NCBI GenBank assembly: GCA_052118425.1
Contig: JBQKHF010000012.1
Strand: one strand, 5' to 3'
Length of the DNA: 64,000 nucleotides
Source of the DNA: Roseburia_C sp900315735
GTDB taxonomy: Bacteria > Bacillota > Clostridia > Lachnospirales > Lachnospiraceae
Made by a program: the position numbers and the translations under genes. Below, one piece after another: positions 15,296 to 24,205 of the stretch. Under the pieces are notes generated by a model. It did no database searches, was not told where the DNA came from, and saw only the letters and a program-made list of their open reading frames with translations. Numbering within the stretch: position 1 is the first letter of the stretch; each line of letters starts with the position of its first letter.

Positions 15296-16708
15296 TTACT
15301 CCGTTGCTGTCACATAGCCATCATCATCTATGGTAATTCCCACGGAAAGGGACTCCATAAAATCAAAAATACGTCTTTTCTCGCTCTCATCTGTCACCAG
15401 TGAGGTCTTGTAATTCTTCTGTATACACGGCAGGAAACGAAAATCAATCGTTCCATCATCCCGGATAATCACCTGGGATAAACCGGTATCTAATGTCGAT
15501 GCCGAAAACCAGAAATTGCCAAGGCTATAAATAATCGGCACGCCATCCATATATTCCATGCCCTGCAGGCAATGGGTATGTCCGCCGATAATGACATCCA
15601 CACCGGCTTCCACAAACTGTTTGGCAAGGGCCACCTGATCAGAACCAAAATAGTTGGTTCCTTCTGTTCCCCAATGGACAAACGCAATCACATAATCGCT
15701 GTTGTCTCTTGCCTCTTCTATCACTTTCAGAAACTTGTCCGGGTTCAGTGTCTTTAACACGCCCGGCGTAATCTCGGTTGCTTCCTTCGTATAATTTAAA
15801 GAACGTTCAATCTGTGTTGCAGATACAATTGCTATTTTCTTTCCATTTGCCACAAAATATACCGGGCGCATGGCATCTTTTAAATCTTTTCCTGCTCCCA
15901 CATACGGAACTCCTGCTTCTTCCAGCGTATCTATGGTATCTATCAACGCCTCTTCGCCATAATCATAAACGTGATTATTTGCAAGGCTGACTATATCTGT
16001 TCCAAAGGTTTCTAATAATGCAACACGCTTCGGGTCTGCCCGGAAAGTATAATCTTTGCCAGCTAACGGTTCGCCTCTTGTACTGTAGGTGAACTCATTG
16101 TTTACCATCATAATATCGGCATCATTCATTTCCTGCAGCAAATCCGCAGAAAAACAGTCATAAATTCCATTTGGCTGTGCATCCATATGCTCGGTTGTGC
16201 CCCAGCCTTCTGCGAAATTAATATCGCCGGTAAAGTCCAGTACAATCTCATCCTCAGAGTTACATGTCTTCCAGTAAACCTGCTGCAGATCATCTTCATT
16301 CATGCCGGTGTCCTGACAATAAAGAAGCCACAGCACATGTATGGAATTGCCGGTCTCTTCATACCAGATATTCACATCCTGATCTTCCTGGGATTCCTTC
16401 GCAATACTTAAAACTGCATCTTTTCCATAGTTGGCATAAACCCAGTTCAAGAAACTCTCATCAATCCGATAATCCCCGATAAATTCTTTGCTGCAGGAAT
16501 CCAGCAGTGCTTCGTATGCATCATCTAAATCTTCTATCACCAGCTTCTTCGTCTCTGTGGAGACTTCTTCTGTTTCTGCTACTGCATATTCTGTTTTCTC
16601 GCTGCTCTCTGGTTCTGTCATCGCCTGTGCTTTCCTGCCACATCCGCTGCAAACCATTCCAAACAACAATATTCCTATCCCTGCCATCTGCAAAGCTTTT
16701 CTTCTCAA
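15296..16708 (-). CDS. CapA-type metallophosphoesterase-like lipoprotein
   Basis: About 470 aa. The N-terminus RRKALQMAGIGILLFGMVCSGC is a signal peptide ending in a lipobox-like SGC, so it is probably lipid-anchored. Ser/Thr/Glu-rich residues follow, then the CapA (PgsA) fold with DFTGDINFAEGW, SLANNHVYDYGEEAL, AFVHWGTE and IIGGHTHCLQGME. Family members are linked to poly-gamma-glutamate or capsule, but capB/C are absent, so the substrate is unknown. The likely start is TTG after GAGGAT; a TTG six codons upstream abuts its SD and is the alternative. The CapA domain is complete. Confidence 0.85.
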   Translation of the reverse strand: MRRKALQMAGIGILLFGMVCSGCGRKAQAMTEPESSEKTEYAVAETEEVSTETKKLVIEDLDDAYEALLDSCSKEFIGDYRIDESFLNWVYANYGKDAVLSIAKESQEDQDVNIWYEETGNSIHVLWLLYCQDTGMNEDDLQQVYWKTCNSEDEIVLDFTGDINFAEGWGTTEHMDAQPNGIYDCFSADLLQEMNDADIMMVNNEFTYSTRGEPLAGKDYTFRADPKRVALLETFGTDIVSLANNHVYDYGEEALIDTIDTLEEAGVPYVGAGKDLKDAMRPVYFVANGKKIAIVSATQIERSLNYTKEATEITPGVLKTLNPDKFLKVIEEARDNSDYVIAFVHWGTEGTNYFGSDQVALAKQFVEAGVDVIIGGHTHCLQGMEYMDGVPIIYSLGNFWFSASTLDTGLSQVIIRDDGTIDFRFLPCIQKNYKTSLVTDESEKRRIFDFMESLSVGITIDDDGYVTATE

Positions 16709-16767
16709 ATCGGTATCCTCGCTCAACTCCTCTTTCGTCTCTTGTGTCCTGCTTTCTTGCCGATAAC

Positions 16768-16796
16768 ATTATACACTATCTTTCTTTTTCTAACAA
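16768..16796 (-). promoter_or_regulatory. Promoter of the capA-like gene (and perhaps gpmI)
   Basis: Minus strand TTGTTA (16791-16796), 17-bp spacer, TATAAT (16768-16773). Confidence 0.65.
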
Positions 16797-16825
16797 TCCT
16801 TATTTTGCAAGCGTATTCTTTTATA

Positions 16826-17254
16826 TCAAACCTCATCATTTAACATTTCTTCTAAGGTATGCCAGCCTAATACGGCGCATTTTACCCGGGCAGGCATATG
16901 GGAAATATCCTTTAATGCCGAAGCTTCTTCCAGCTCGTCAATCTCTTCATCCGAAGCTTCTCCTTTTATCATTTTTAAGAATAATTCTCCTAAATGCAGC
17001 GCTTCCTCTTTCTTCTTTCCGACAATCATGCCCAGCATAATATCGGCAGATGCCTGGGAAATAGCACAGCCATCTCCTACAAATGCACCGTCTACGATTT
17101 CATCACCGTCTAATTTTAATTTTAAAAAGATGTCATCCCCACAGTTTGGATTCACACCTTCCAACACCAGATCGGCATCCGGAAGGTCATGCTTGAACTC
17201 CGGGTGAATATTGTGTTCGGTAAGGATTTCATTATAAAAGCTTCTACTCTCCAT
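16826..17254 (-). CDS. sufU: Fe-S scaffold / zinc sulfurtransferase SufU
   Basis: 142 aa. The three Cys ligands are in NPNCGDD, GDGCAIS and RVKCAVLGWHT, as in Bacillus-type SufU, which binds zinc and takes sulfur from SufS. The start overlaps the end of sufS by 11 bases, pointing to translational coupling. It is the last gene of the suf operon. Confidence 0.94.
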   Translation of the reverse strand: MESRSFYNEILTEHNIHPEFKHDLPDADLVLEGVNPNCGDDIFLKLKLDGDEIVDGAFVGDGCAISQASADIMLGMIVGKKKEEALHLGELFLKMIKGEASDEEIDELEEASALKDISHMPARVKCAVLGWHTLEEMLNDEV

Positions 17255-18455
17255 ATCCCATTCTCCTTCTGACTCCTGCTACGCTTTTTACCAGCGCATC
17301 GACTTCTTCTTCTGTATTGTAGAACATCAGGCTTGCTCTTGTAGCGGAGCGGACTCCCAGATACTCTAACAATGGCTGTGCACAATGATGTCCTGCCCGG
17401 ACAGCCACACCGTCGGATTCCAATACCGCACTGACATCGTGTGGATGCACATCTTCAATGGTAAATGTCAGGATTCCGGTATGTTCTTCTGCCAGTTCAG
17501 AACCAAGCACATGAACCTTTGGAATTGCTTTCAGTCCTTCCAAGGCTCTTTTCGTAAGTGCAAGTTCCCGCTCCTGCATAGTTTCAAAACCGATTTTGTT
17601 GATATAATCAATGGCTGCTGCCAGTCCGACTGCGCCTGCTGCATTGACCGTTCCTGCTTCAAACTTATGCGGAAGCTCTGCATATTTTGCACCATCTCTT
17701 GTAACAGAATCTATCATTTCTCCGCCGGTAAGGAATGGTGGCATTGCCTTTAAAAGTTTTTTCTTTCCATATAAAACACCAATTCCCATTGGTCCCATTA
17801 ACTTGTGACCGGAAAATGCCAGAAAATCCACATCCAGCTTCTGCACATCAATCGGCATATGTGGGGAGCTCTGGGCTGCATCCAGCACTACTACTGCATT
17901 GCTCTTTCTTGCTCTTCGCACAATTTCCTCTACCGGAGTCGGGCGTCCCAACACATTAGACACCTGTGTGATTGCCACCAGTCTTGTTTTATCAGAAAAA
18001 GCTTCGTCTAACTTTGCTTCGCTTAAACTACCGTCTTTTTCGCATTCCAGATAAATAAGTTTCGCTCCGGTCTGTCTTGCTACCATCTGCCACGGCAGCA
18101 TATTGCTGTGATGTTCCATAATGGAAACCACAATTTCGTCCTCCGGGCAAAGATTATTTAAGCCATAGCTGTACGCTACTAAATTCAGGCTCTCTGTGGT
18201 ATTTCTGGTAAATATAATTTCTGTCTCAGATGCAGCATGGATAAACTGCTGAACTGTTTTTCTCGCTGCCTCATAGGCATCGGTTGCTTCCAGGCTCAAA
18301 GGATAGAACCCACGCAGCGGATTGGCATTATGTTTTTCATAAAATTCCTTTTCCGCTTCAATGACGCATGCCGGCTTCTGTGCGGTTGCCGCATTGTCAA
18401 GATAGATGACATCCCGGTCTTTAAAAAGAGGAAAATCCTTCTTAAAATCGTACAT
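17244..18455 (-). CDS. sufS: Cysteine desulfurase SufS
   Basis: 403 aa, class V aminotransferase fold. The PLP Lys is in AFSGHKLMGP and the catalytic Cys in VRAGHHCAQPLLE, the group II (SufS) arrangement. It removes sulfur from cysteine as persulfide for Fe-S assembly. The ATG follows the sufD stop TAG by one base. A second desulfurase of the IscS type sits at 37834, beside mnmA, suggesting separate sulfur routes. Confidence 0.96.
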   Translation of the reverse strand: MYDFKKDFPLFKDRDVIYLDNAATAQKPACVIEAEKEFYEKHNANPLRGFYPLSLEATDAYEAARKTVQQFIHAASETEIIFTRNTTESLNLVAYSYGLNNLCPEDEIVVSIMEHHSNMLPWQMVARQTGAKLIYLECEKDGSLSEAKLDEAFSDKTRLVAITQVSNVLGRPTPVEEIVRRARKSNAVVVLDAAQSSPHMPIDVQKLDVDFLAFSGHKLMGPMGIGVLYGKKKLLKAMPPFLTGGEMIDSVTRDGAKYAELPHKFEAGTVNAAGAVGLAAAIDYINKIGFETMQERELALTKRALEGLKAIPKVHVLGSELAEEHTGILTFTIEDVHPHDVSAVLESDGVAVRAGHHCAQPLLEYLGVRSATRASLMFYNTEEEVDALVKSVAGVRRRMGYGE

Positions 18456-18456
18456 C

Positions 18457-19533
18457 CTAAATCACCTCTTCCAACGCTTCCTTCGCAATTTTTTCTGCTG
18501 CTTCATCCTTCATCAAATCACAGATATGCTCCAATTTTGCACCTGTCACAATACGTTCTGCAGCTTCCTTATCAATACCTCTTGCTCCAAAATAGAACAT
18601 GGTATCTTCATCTAATTCTCCAATGGTTGCTCCGTGATTTCCTTTTACGTCTTCCTGTGCACATAAAATCAGCGGAATGGTCTTATTTTCCACATCATCA
18701 CCCAGCAGAAGCACACTTTCTTCTTCCTGTCCTTCTGCACCGGAGGAACCACGTTTGAAATCAATGGTTCCACGGAAAACCTTATGTGCCTGTCCCCGAA
18801 GAGCTCCGTCAGAATTAATATAGCTCATGGTTTTCTCACCGAAATGATTGGCTACCATATTATAGTCTAAAATCTGCTGTGCCTGACCAAGATATCCGGT
18901 CTCTGTGGCAAAATTACTTTCTTTTCCATTCAAATCCATGCGGCATCCGGAATAGAGATTTCCTTTTCCAAGGAACAACTGGATATATTCCACCTTTGCT
19001 CCCTCGCCAATTAAATTGCCGCCTATATCACTTAATAAAGTCTCGTGCTCCTGCGGCATCTGAACCTGAATTAATCTTACAGATGCACCGCTTTCGACTT
19101 TCATTCTGACACGGACTGCCAGAGATGCTTCTGTGGTACTGTCTACCTCTTTTGCCGCATCCGAAGCCACGCGGCTGTCCAGCACAACAGTAAGTGTGCT
19201 GTTTTCTTTTGCATATATTTCTACACTGCCTGCCGTATGTGTATCTTTTTTACCGGAAATGTGCAGTCTTACGGTTTTATCCTGTTCTGCATTTTCTGCA
19301 AGAATCTGATATTTTGCAGTATTTTCTGTTGCAAAGATTGCATCCGCTTCTCTTCCGGCACCGGTCTCAATGTCCGAAAGCTGCTCTGTTTCCAAAGACA
19401 CTGCATCTCCCTCTGTTACAATCTCACAAGGCTCTATCTTGGTGCTCCATTTTATCGGAGTTTCATTTACCTTCAGCCAGTTCCAGGTAGGAGAAGGCAA
19501 TTCATTGATTTTCATACTTACATTTTGTTCCAT
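18457..19533 (-). CDS. sufD: Fe-S assembly protein SufD
   Basis: 358 aa, SufBD core with the right-handed beta-helix region and the conserved C-terminal block GATIGELDEDTMFYFGARGI. With SufB and SufC it forms the SufBC2D scaffold complex. It follows sufB by 21 bp. Confidence 0.94.
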   Translation of the reverse strand: MEQNVSMKINELPSPTWNWLKVNETPIKWSTKIEPCEIVTEGDAVSLETEQLSDIETGAGREADAIFATENTAKYQILAENAEQDKTVRLHISGKKDTHTAGSVEIYAKENSTLTVVLDSRVASDAAKEVDSTTEASLAVRVRMKVESGASVRLIQVQMPQEHETLLSDIGGNLIGEGAKVEYIQLFLGKGNLYSGCRMDLNGKESNFATETGYLGQAQQILDYNMVANHFGEKTMSYINSDGALRGQAHKVFRGTIDFKRGSSGAEGQEEESVLLLGDDVENKTIPLILCAQEDVKGNHGATIGELDEDTMFYFGARGIDKEAAERIVTGAKLEHICDLMKDEAAEKIAKEALEEVI

Positions 19534-19554
19534 GCTCTTTCCACATCCCTTCTG

Positions 19555-20961
19555 CTATCCTATGCTGCCCTTCATCTCAAGGCGAATCAAATTGTTCATT
19601 TCCAGTGCGTACTCTAAAGGCAGTTCCTTGGAAACATTATCCGCAAATCCACTGACGATACAGGCTCTTGCATCCTCTTCGCTCATACCTCTTGACATCA
19701 GATAGAAAATTGCTTCATCACTGATGCTTCCAATCTTGGCTTCATGTCCTACATTGGCATCCTTGGTTCGGATGTCCATTGCCGGAATGGTATCGGAACG
19801 GGACTCAGAATCTAACATCAGAGACTGACAGGATACTGCTGACTTCGTGCCTTTTGCTTCCTTCGTTACCACTACGGAACTACGGAAAGTGCTGATACCG
19901 CCATCTTTGGAAATAGAACGGGTATTCATATAGGAGCTTGTGTCCGGTGCGCAGTGTACCACTTTGGCTCCGGTATCAAGGTTCTGTCCTTTTCCTGCAA
20001 AGGTTACACCGGTAAATTCCATGCGTGCGCCCTTTCCTTTTAAGACACTCATCGGATACAGATAGGATACATGGGAACCGAAGGAACCGGATACCCATTC
20101 AATGGTTCCGCCCTCTTCCACCAACGCCCGCTTGGTATTTAAGTTATACATATTCTTTGACCAGTTCTCGATGGTGGAATAACGAAGTTTTGCATTTTTT
20201 CCAACATATAATTCCACGCATCCTGCATGCAGGTTGGCTACGTTATATTTTGGTGCAGAACATCCTTCGATGAAATGAAGGGATGCTCCCTCATCTACGA
20301 TAATCAGTGTATGTTCAAACTGTCCGGCACCTTTGGCATTCAGTCTGAAATAGGACTGCAGCGGAATCTCCACATCCACTCCCTTTGGTACATAAACGAA
20401 AGAACCGCCGGACCAGACTGCACCATGCAGTGCTGCAAATTTGTGGTCATTTGGCTTTACCAGCTTCATGAAATGCTTCTGTATCATATCTGCATATTCA
20501 CCATGCATTGCACTTTCCAAATCCGTATAAATAACGCCCTGTGCGGCAACTTCTTCTCTTACATTGTGATAAACCAGCTCGGAATCATACTGTGCGCCAA
20601 CACCTGCTAATGACTTTCTCTCTGCCTGTGGGATTCCAAGACGCTCAAAAGTATCTTTAATGTCCTTTGGCACCTCAGACCATTTTCCCTTCATCTTTGT
20701 ATTCGGGCGGACATAGGTTACAATATGGTCCATGTCCAGTCCTTCAATCAATGGTCCCCAGTTCGGCACTTCCATTTCATTGTAAATCTGTAAAGACTGT
20801 AAACGGAAATTCTGCATCCAGACAGGGTCATTTTTCTCTTTTGATATCTGCTCTACGATTTCAGGAGTAAGACCTTCTTTCAGCTTATAAGCATCCTTCT
20901 CATCGTCACGGATATCATATATGCTTCTGTCGATATCTTCTACATAGCTTTTCTCTTCCAT
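19555..20961 (-). CDS. sufB: Fe-S assembly protein SufB
   Basis: 468 aa, typical length. Conserved stretches include YDSELVYHNV, VYVPKGVDVEIPLQSYFR, HFIEGCSAPKY and GHEAKIGSISDEAIFYLMSR. SufB is the subunit on which the cluster is built. SD AAGGAGTGTAAGGA precedes the ATG, 12 bp after sufC. Confidence 0.96.
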   Translation of the reverse strand: MEEKSYVEDIDRSIYDIRDDEKDAYKLKEGLTPEIVEQISKEKNDPVWMQNFRLQSLQIYNEMEVPNWGPLIEGLDMDHIVTYVRPNTKMKGKWSEVPKDIKDTFERLGIPQAERKSLAGVGAQYDSELVYHNVREEVAAQGVIYTDLESAMHGEYADMIQKHFMKLVKPNDHKFAALHGAVWSGGSFVYVPKGVDVEIPLQSYFRLNAKGAGQFEHTLIIVDEGASLHFIEGCSAPKYNVANLHAGCVELYVGKNAKLRYSTIENWSKNMYNLNTKRALVEEGGTIEWVSGSFGSHVSYLYPMSVLKGKGARMEFTGVTFAGKGQNLDTGAKVVHCAPDTSSYMNTRSISKDGGISTFRSSVVVTKEAKGTKSAVSCQSLMLDSESRSDTIPAMDIRTKDANVGHEAKIGSISDEAIFYLMSRGMSEEDARACIVSGFADNVSKELPLEYALEMNNLIRLEMKGSIG

Positions 20962-20973
20962 TCCTTACACTCC

Positions 20974-21717
20974 TTACTCGTATTTTGCAAAACCATTCTC
21001 GTTTACTTCATCAATCAGGGAAGCATCTGCTGTCTTAACAATATGTCCTTCCACCATGATGTGTGTGTAATCTACGTGTAATGCCTCTAAAATCTTGGTA
21101 CTATGGGTAATAATCAAAAGGCTTCCCTTGCTGCTCTTCTGATATTCTTCAATTCCCTTTGATACGGTTCTTACTGCATCTACATCCAGTCCGGAATCGG
21201 TTTCATCCAAAATCGCAAGTTCCGGTTTTAACATCAGCATCTGCAGGATTTCAGCTTTCTTCTTTTCGCCGCCGGAAAATCCTACATTCAAATCACGTTC
21301 TGCATAAGACGGATCCATCTGTAAAAGTTCCATTTTCTCTGCCAGTTCTTTCTTAAAATCATAGAAACGGACTCTCTTTCCGGTCTTCTGTTCCAATGCA
21401 CTACGGATAAAGGAACTTAATGTAACGCCCGGTACTTCCAGCGGATTCTGGAAAGATAAGAACATGCCGCTCTTTGCACGCTCATTCACCGGCTCTCCGG
21501 TAATATTTTTTCCCTGAAAAAAGATTTCTCCACTCTCTACCTGATAACGTGGGTTACCAACCAATGTATAACCCAATGTGGATTTACCGGTTCCATTTGG
21601 TCCCATCAGTACATGTGTCTCATGTCTTCCTATTTCAAGATTTACGTCATGTAAAATATGTTTTTCTTCTACACTGACATTCAGATTTTTAACCTCTAAA
21701 AGTAATTCTTTGCTCAT
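20974..21717 (-). CDS. sufC: Fe-S assembly ATPase SufC
   Basis: 247 aa ABC-type ATPase. Walker A is GPNGTGKST, the signature NVGFSGGEKKKAEILQ, Walker B ELAILDETDSGLD and the switch His is in LLIITHS. The ATG chosen (MSKELLLEVK) follows AGGAGGAAGAAAA; the twelve-codon extension upstream contains that SD. It is soluble and works with SufBD rather than a membrane permease. Confidence 0.96.
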   Translation of the reverse strand: MSKELLLEVKNLNVSVEEKHILHDVNLEIGRHETHVLMGPNGTGKSTLGYTLVGNPRYQVESGEIFFQGKNITGEPVNERAKSGMFLSFQNPLEVPGVTLSSFIRSALEQKTGKRVRFYDFKKELAEKMELLQMDPSYAERDLNVGFSGGEKKKAEILQMLMLKPELAILDETDSGLDVDAVRTVSKGIEEYQKSSKGSLLIITHSTKILEALHVDYTHIMVEGHIVKTADASLIDEVNENGFAKYE

Positions 21718-21770
21718 TTTTCTTCCTCCTGCATCTATTCTTTTTCTCGGCAATCTATTGTGCCTGACTC

Positions 21771-22286
21771 TTATTCCGTCTTTTCTGTATTTTCCTTTTC
21801 TGTGGCGTTCTTCTCTGCTGCTTTCTTTTCTGTTGTCTTCTTTTCTGCTGCTTTCTTTTCTGCTGCTTTCTTCTCCGCTTCCTGCTTCGACTGCAGAACA
21901 TCTGCCAGCGTCATTTCATCAAAATATTTATCTATCAAATCTGCCAGCCCCTTCCAGATTGGAAGCGTACAGCAGGAATCTGATCTCTCACATGGCTCCT
22001 GGTCTTCTCTTAAGCAGGATACCGGTGCAAGCGTTCCCTCTGTCAGCCGCAGGATATCACCAACCCTGTATTCTTCCGGTTTCCGGTTCAGACGATAACC
22101 GCCCTTCTTGCCGCTGACTCCTTCTATCATATGTCCCTTGGAAAGAATGGTCGAAATACTCTCTAAATATTTCTGGGAAATGTTCAGTTTCTCGGCAATT
22201 CCTTTTAACGGAATATATTCTTCCGCATCATGCTCCGCCAGCTCGACCATGACCTTTAATGCATACCTTCCTTTGGTTGAAATCAT
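21771..22286 (-). CDS. Rrf2-family regulator of the suf operon
   Basis: 171 aa. N-terminal winged helix (MISTKGRYALKVMVELAEH) and a Cys-rich segment SCLREDQEPCERSDSCC at about 88-104, matching the IscR-type cluster or redox-sensing site. The last 37 or so residues are an odd Lys/Glu/Ala-rich tail built from repeats of AEKKA, coded by a degenerate tandem repeat at about 21790-21890. It is the first gene of the suf operon, so it probably senses Fe-S status and represses its own promoter. SD GGAGG is ten bases before the chosen ATG. Confidence 0.9.
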   Translation of the reverse strand: MISTKGRYALKVMVELAEHDAEEYIPLKGIAEKLNISQKYLESISTILSKGHMIEGVSGKKGGYRLNRKPEEYRVGDILRLTEGTLAPVSCLREDQEPCERSDSCCTLPIWKGLADLIDKYFDEMTLADVLQSKQEAEKKAAEKKAAEKKTTEKKAAEKNATEKENTEKTE

Positions 22287-22318
22287 GCTCTGCATTCCTC
22301 CTTTTCTGGTTCATTCGC

Positions 22319-22358
22319 ATCATATACCCATTCGCCTACTATGTCAATGGGCGAATCG
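22319..22358 (-). promoter_or_regulatory. suf operon promoter with overlapping inverted repeats
   Basis: Minus strand TTGACA (22342-22347), 17-bp spacer, TATGAT (22319-22324). Two interleaved inverted repeats flank the -35: ATTCGCC/GGCGAAT and CCCATT/AATGGG, each with a 13-base gap. A likely site for the Rrf2 regulator encoded next to it. Confidence 0.75.
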
Positions 22359-22388
22359 GTTTTCGTTTGTTCTTTTCGGGGAACAAAC

Positions 22389-22430
22389 CTACTACAAGAA
22401 ACACACTTGGCGATTTTCTCGAGTTACCGC
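22389..22430 (+). repeat. Family A dispersed repeat, copy 3 (short form)
   Basis: CTACTACAAGAAACACACTT, then GGCGATTTTCTCGAGTTACCGC: only the core hairpin and GAGTTA-CGC junction remain, abutting a terminator. Confidence 0.65.
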
Positions 22431-22501
22431 AAAAAAAGAAGCACATCCTATAAAATCTATGGAATACTCCACAAATTTTATTGGATGTGCTCATTTCATC
22501 T
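22431..22501 (-). terminator. Terminator behind the toxin-antitoxin pair
   Basis: Long stem: AGCACATCC-T-ATAAAAT pairs with ATTTTAT-T-GGATGTGCT (22440-22501), followed on the minus strand by TTCTTTTTTT. Confidence 0.85.
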
Positions 22502-22536
22502 TTTCACGCTTTTAATTATTCTATTCTAATTACTCT

Positions 22537-23568
22537 TTATTCTATTTGCAGATGCTTTGCATATTCAAAAGATATTATATCCTTAAATGCAGTCTTCTCA
22601 TATGCTTCTTCTTTATGCATAAATGCAACAATTTCTGTTTTCGACATACTTCCTAACTTTTCTATTACCGTATCAAGAATCTTCCTGTCATCTTCTGTAA
22701 GCGTCTTATACGTTGTTGGCTCTGATAAAGAAAAATAATATCCATTCCCTTCTCCTATGTCTACTTCTTCACATGGCACATCTTTCAAATCAATAATTGC
22801 ATTATGTCCCACCGGTACCGCTCCCATCGGAAGTGCCTGATACACCAGTCCTGTCATTGCAAAGCTTCTTCTTTTATAAGAAAGAGCATCTGCATACCAT
22901 AAAAGTTTCATAAGTTTTACTTTATAAAGGTTTCTGATTTTTGAAGATGCTGCAAAATAGCGGATAACATCCACCACTTTATCCAATGATAATTCTGTAT
23001 TTCCATGAAGCATCTTATTTCCAGCATATCCGGCATAATCTGCCTCAATGACTTTTTTCAAATAAATGTCCTTGTTCTTCTCATATAACCGTGTTGCTGC
23101 TTCAAAATATTTCTTATAGGCAGTCTCAGACAAATGTTCCTTTGCATCCGCCAACAATGCCAGAAACCATTCCGGATCCTGTCCGATTTTTCTTAAAATC
23201 GTATCGTGTGCCCGATCCTGCACCTGATGACTTTCATAACGAGTGATTGTCTTAGCTCCCCATCCCAGTAAAACACATAAATCACTCTGGGTGATTCCAT
23301 ATTTCAGGCGGATTGCCACTATCTCTTCCGATGTCAAAAGTCCCTGTTTTCTTCGGTATGCATTCTTTAACCGAATATCATTTTCCTGTATCTGTGATTC
23401 TTCCATATACAGTTCCTCTGCATTCTCGCAAAGCAGATAGGATGCTTCATAATCAACCTTACTGTTTTTAAATGTAGCCGTCTCCTCTACCAGAACTGTT
23501 TTCACTTCATGTTCTTCCATACAACACGGACATAACCGTTTTTCACTTTTTACAATCTTCATATCCAT
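22537..23568 (-). CDS. MqsA-like antitoxin fused to a Panacea (SocA-like, DUF4065) domain
   Basis: 343 aa in three parts. Residues 11-50 are a degenerate MqsA-type zinc site (Cys13, Cys16, Cys47, with the fourth Cys missing). Residues 75-128 are a helix-turn-helix with the MqsA signature SDLCVLLGWGAKTITRYE. Residues about 195-325 are a Panacea domain (KLLWYADALSYKRR, LVYQALPMGAVP). Panacea proteins are antitoxins or adaptors; MqsA binds MqsR and represses its operon. The upstream gene resembles MqsR, so this is most likely the antitoxin and autoregulator. SD AGGAGG precedes the ATG, 11 bp after the toxin. Confidence 0.82.
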   Translation of the reverse strand: MDMKIVKSEKRLCPCCMEEHEVKTVLVEETATFKNSKVDYEASYLLCENAEELYMEESQIQENDIRLKNAYRRKQGLLTSEEIVAIRLKYGITQSDLCVLLGWGAKTITRYESHQVQDRAHDTILRKIGQDPEWFLALLADAKEHLSETAYKKYFEAATRLYEKNKDIYLKKVIEADYAGYAGNKMLHGNTELSLDKVVDVIRYFAASSKIRNLYKVKLMKLLWYADALSYKRRSFAMTGLVYQALPMGAVPVGHNAIIDLKDVPCEEVDIGEGNGYYFSLSEPTTYKTLTEDDRKILDTVIEKLGSMSKTEIVAFMHKEEAYEKTAFKDIISFEYAKHLQIE

Positions 23569-23579
23569 GAAAACACCTC

Positions 23580-24029
23580 CTAATTTTCTTTATACGGAAA
23601 CATATCTGTAGTAAACGGTTTCTCTGCAAAATGAAATGACATCACAAACGTTGTGGTATTTCCATTTAATCCTAATAGTTCCACTCTTATTTTAATATAT
23701 ACATCCTGCATACCATTATAAACTTTTCCAAATTCCCGCATTTCACTTCTTTTGGGAAATCTAAGATCCTGAACCGTTCTCATATACTCTTCTACAGTCA
23801 GCGTTTTTAATTCCCGTTTCAATGCATCCACCGGATTTTCATCCGGAAATAATGTATCTACTGTATACTGGTTGGTATATTTTTCATCTCTCTGTTTATC
23901 CACTAGCCGTCTCGCCTGAAATGTAATCTGTGCATCATGGTCTAATGCATATTTAAGCTTTTGCAGATAAGTATTCACTTCAAGCTTTGATTCGATTCTG
24001 GACTTTGTATTATCTTTTGAATCTTTCAT
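23580..24029 (-). CDS. Probable MqsR-like toxin of the Panacea toxin-antitoxin pair
   Basis: 149 aa, soluble. The C-terminal half follows the MqsR pattern: LTVEEYMRTVQDL, EFGKVYNGMQDVYIKIRVEL and TFVMSFHFAEKPF match the order of the corresponding MqsR strands, where an endoribonuclease active site lies. The N-terminal 60 residues have a pattern ALDHDAQITFQARR that I do not recognise. Gene order toxin-first agrees with mqsRA. The toxin activity is inferred, not visible. The gene is preceded by a perfect palindrome overlapping the transcription start. Confidence 0.65.
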   Translation of the reverse strand: MKDSKDNTKSRIESKLEVNTYLQKLKYALDHDAQITFQARRLVDKQRDEKYTNQYTVDTLFPDENPVDALKRELKTLTVEEYMRTVQDLRFPKRSEMREFGKVYNGMQDVYIKIRVELLGLNGNTTTFVMSFHFAEKPFTTDMFPYKEN

Positions 24030-24046
24030 AACCCCTCCTGCTTATA

Positions 24047-24093
24047 GTATCAATTGATACCTTTATTATAAATGTAAAAAACTAAAAAGTCAA
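24047..24093 (-). promoter_or_regulatory. Promoter and palindromic operator of the toxin-antitoxin pair
   Basis: Minus strand TTGACT (24088-24093), 17-bp spacer, TATAAT (24065-24070), followed by the perfect 14-bp palindrome GTATCAATTGATAC (24047-24060) covering the expected start site. Confidence 0.85.
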
Positions 24094-24100
24094 ATCAAAT

Positions 24101-24169
24101 AAAAAAAACGTCACCCAACACATTTCACTGATAAATATTACCAATGACACAATGCATTTAGTGACGTTT
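24101..24169 (-). terminator. Terminator behind tpiA
   Basis: AAACGTCAC (24106-24114) pairs with GTGACGTTT (24161-24169); the minus strand continues into eight T residues. The long loop has further partial pairing. Confidence 0.8.
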
Positions 24170-24205
24170 CTTATTTCTTATAAAAATATACTATTTTTCA
24201 AAAGC

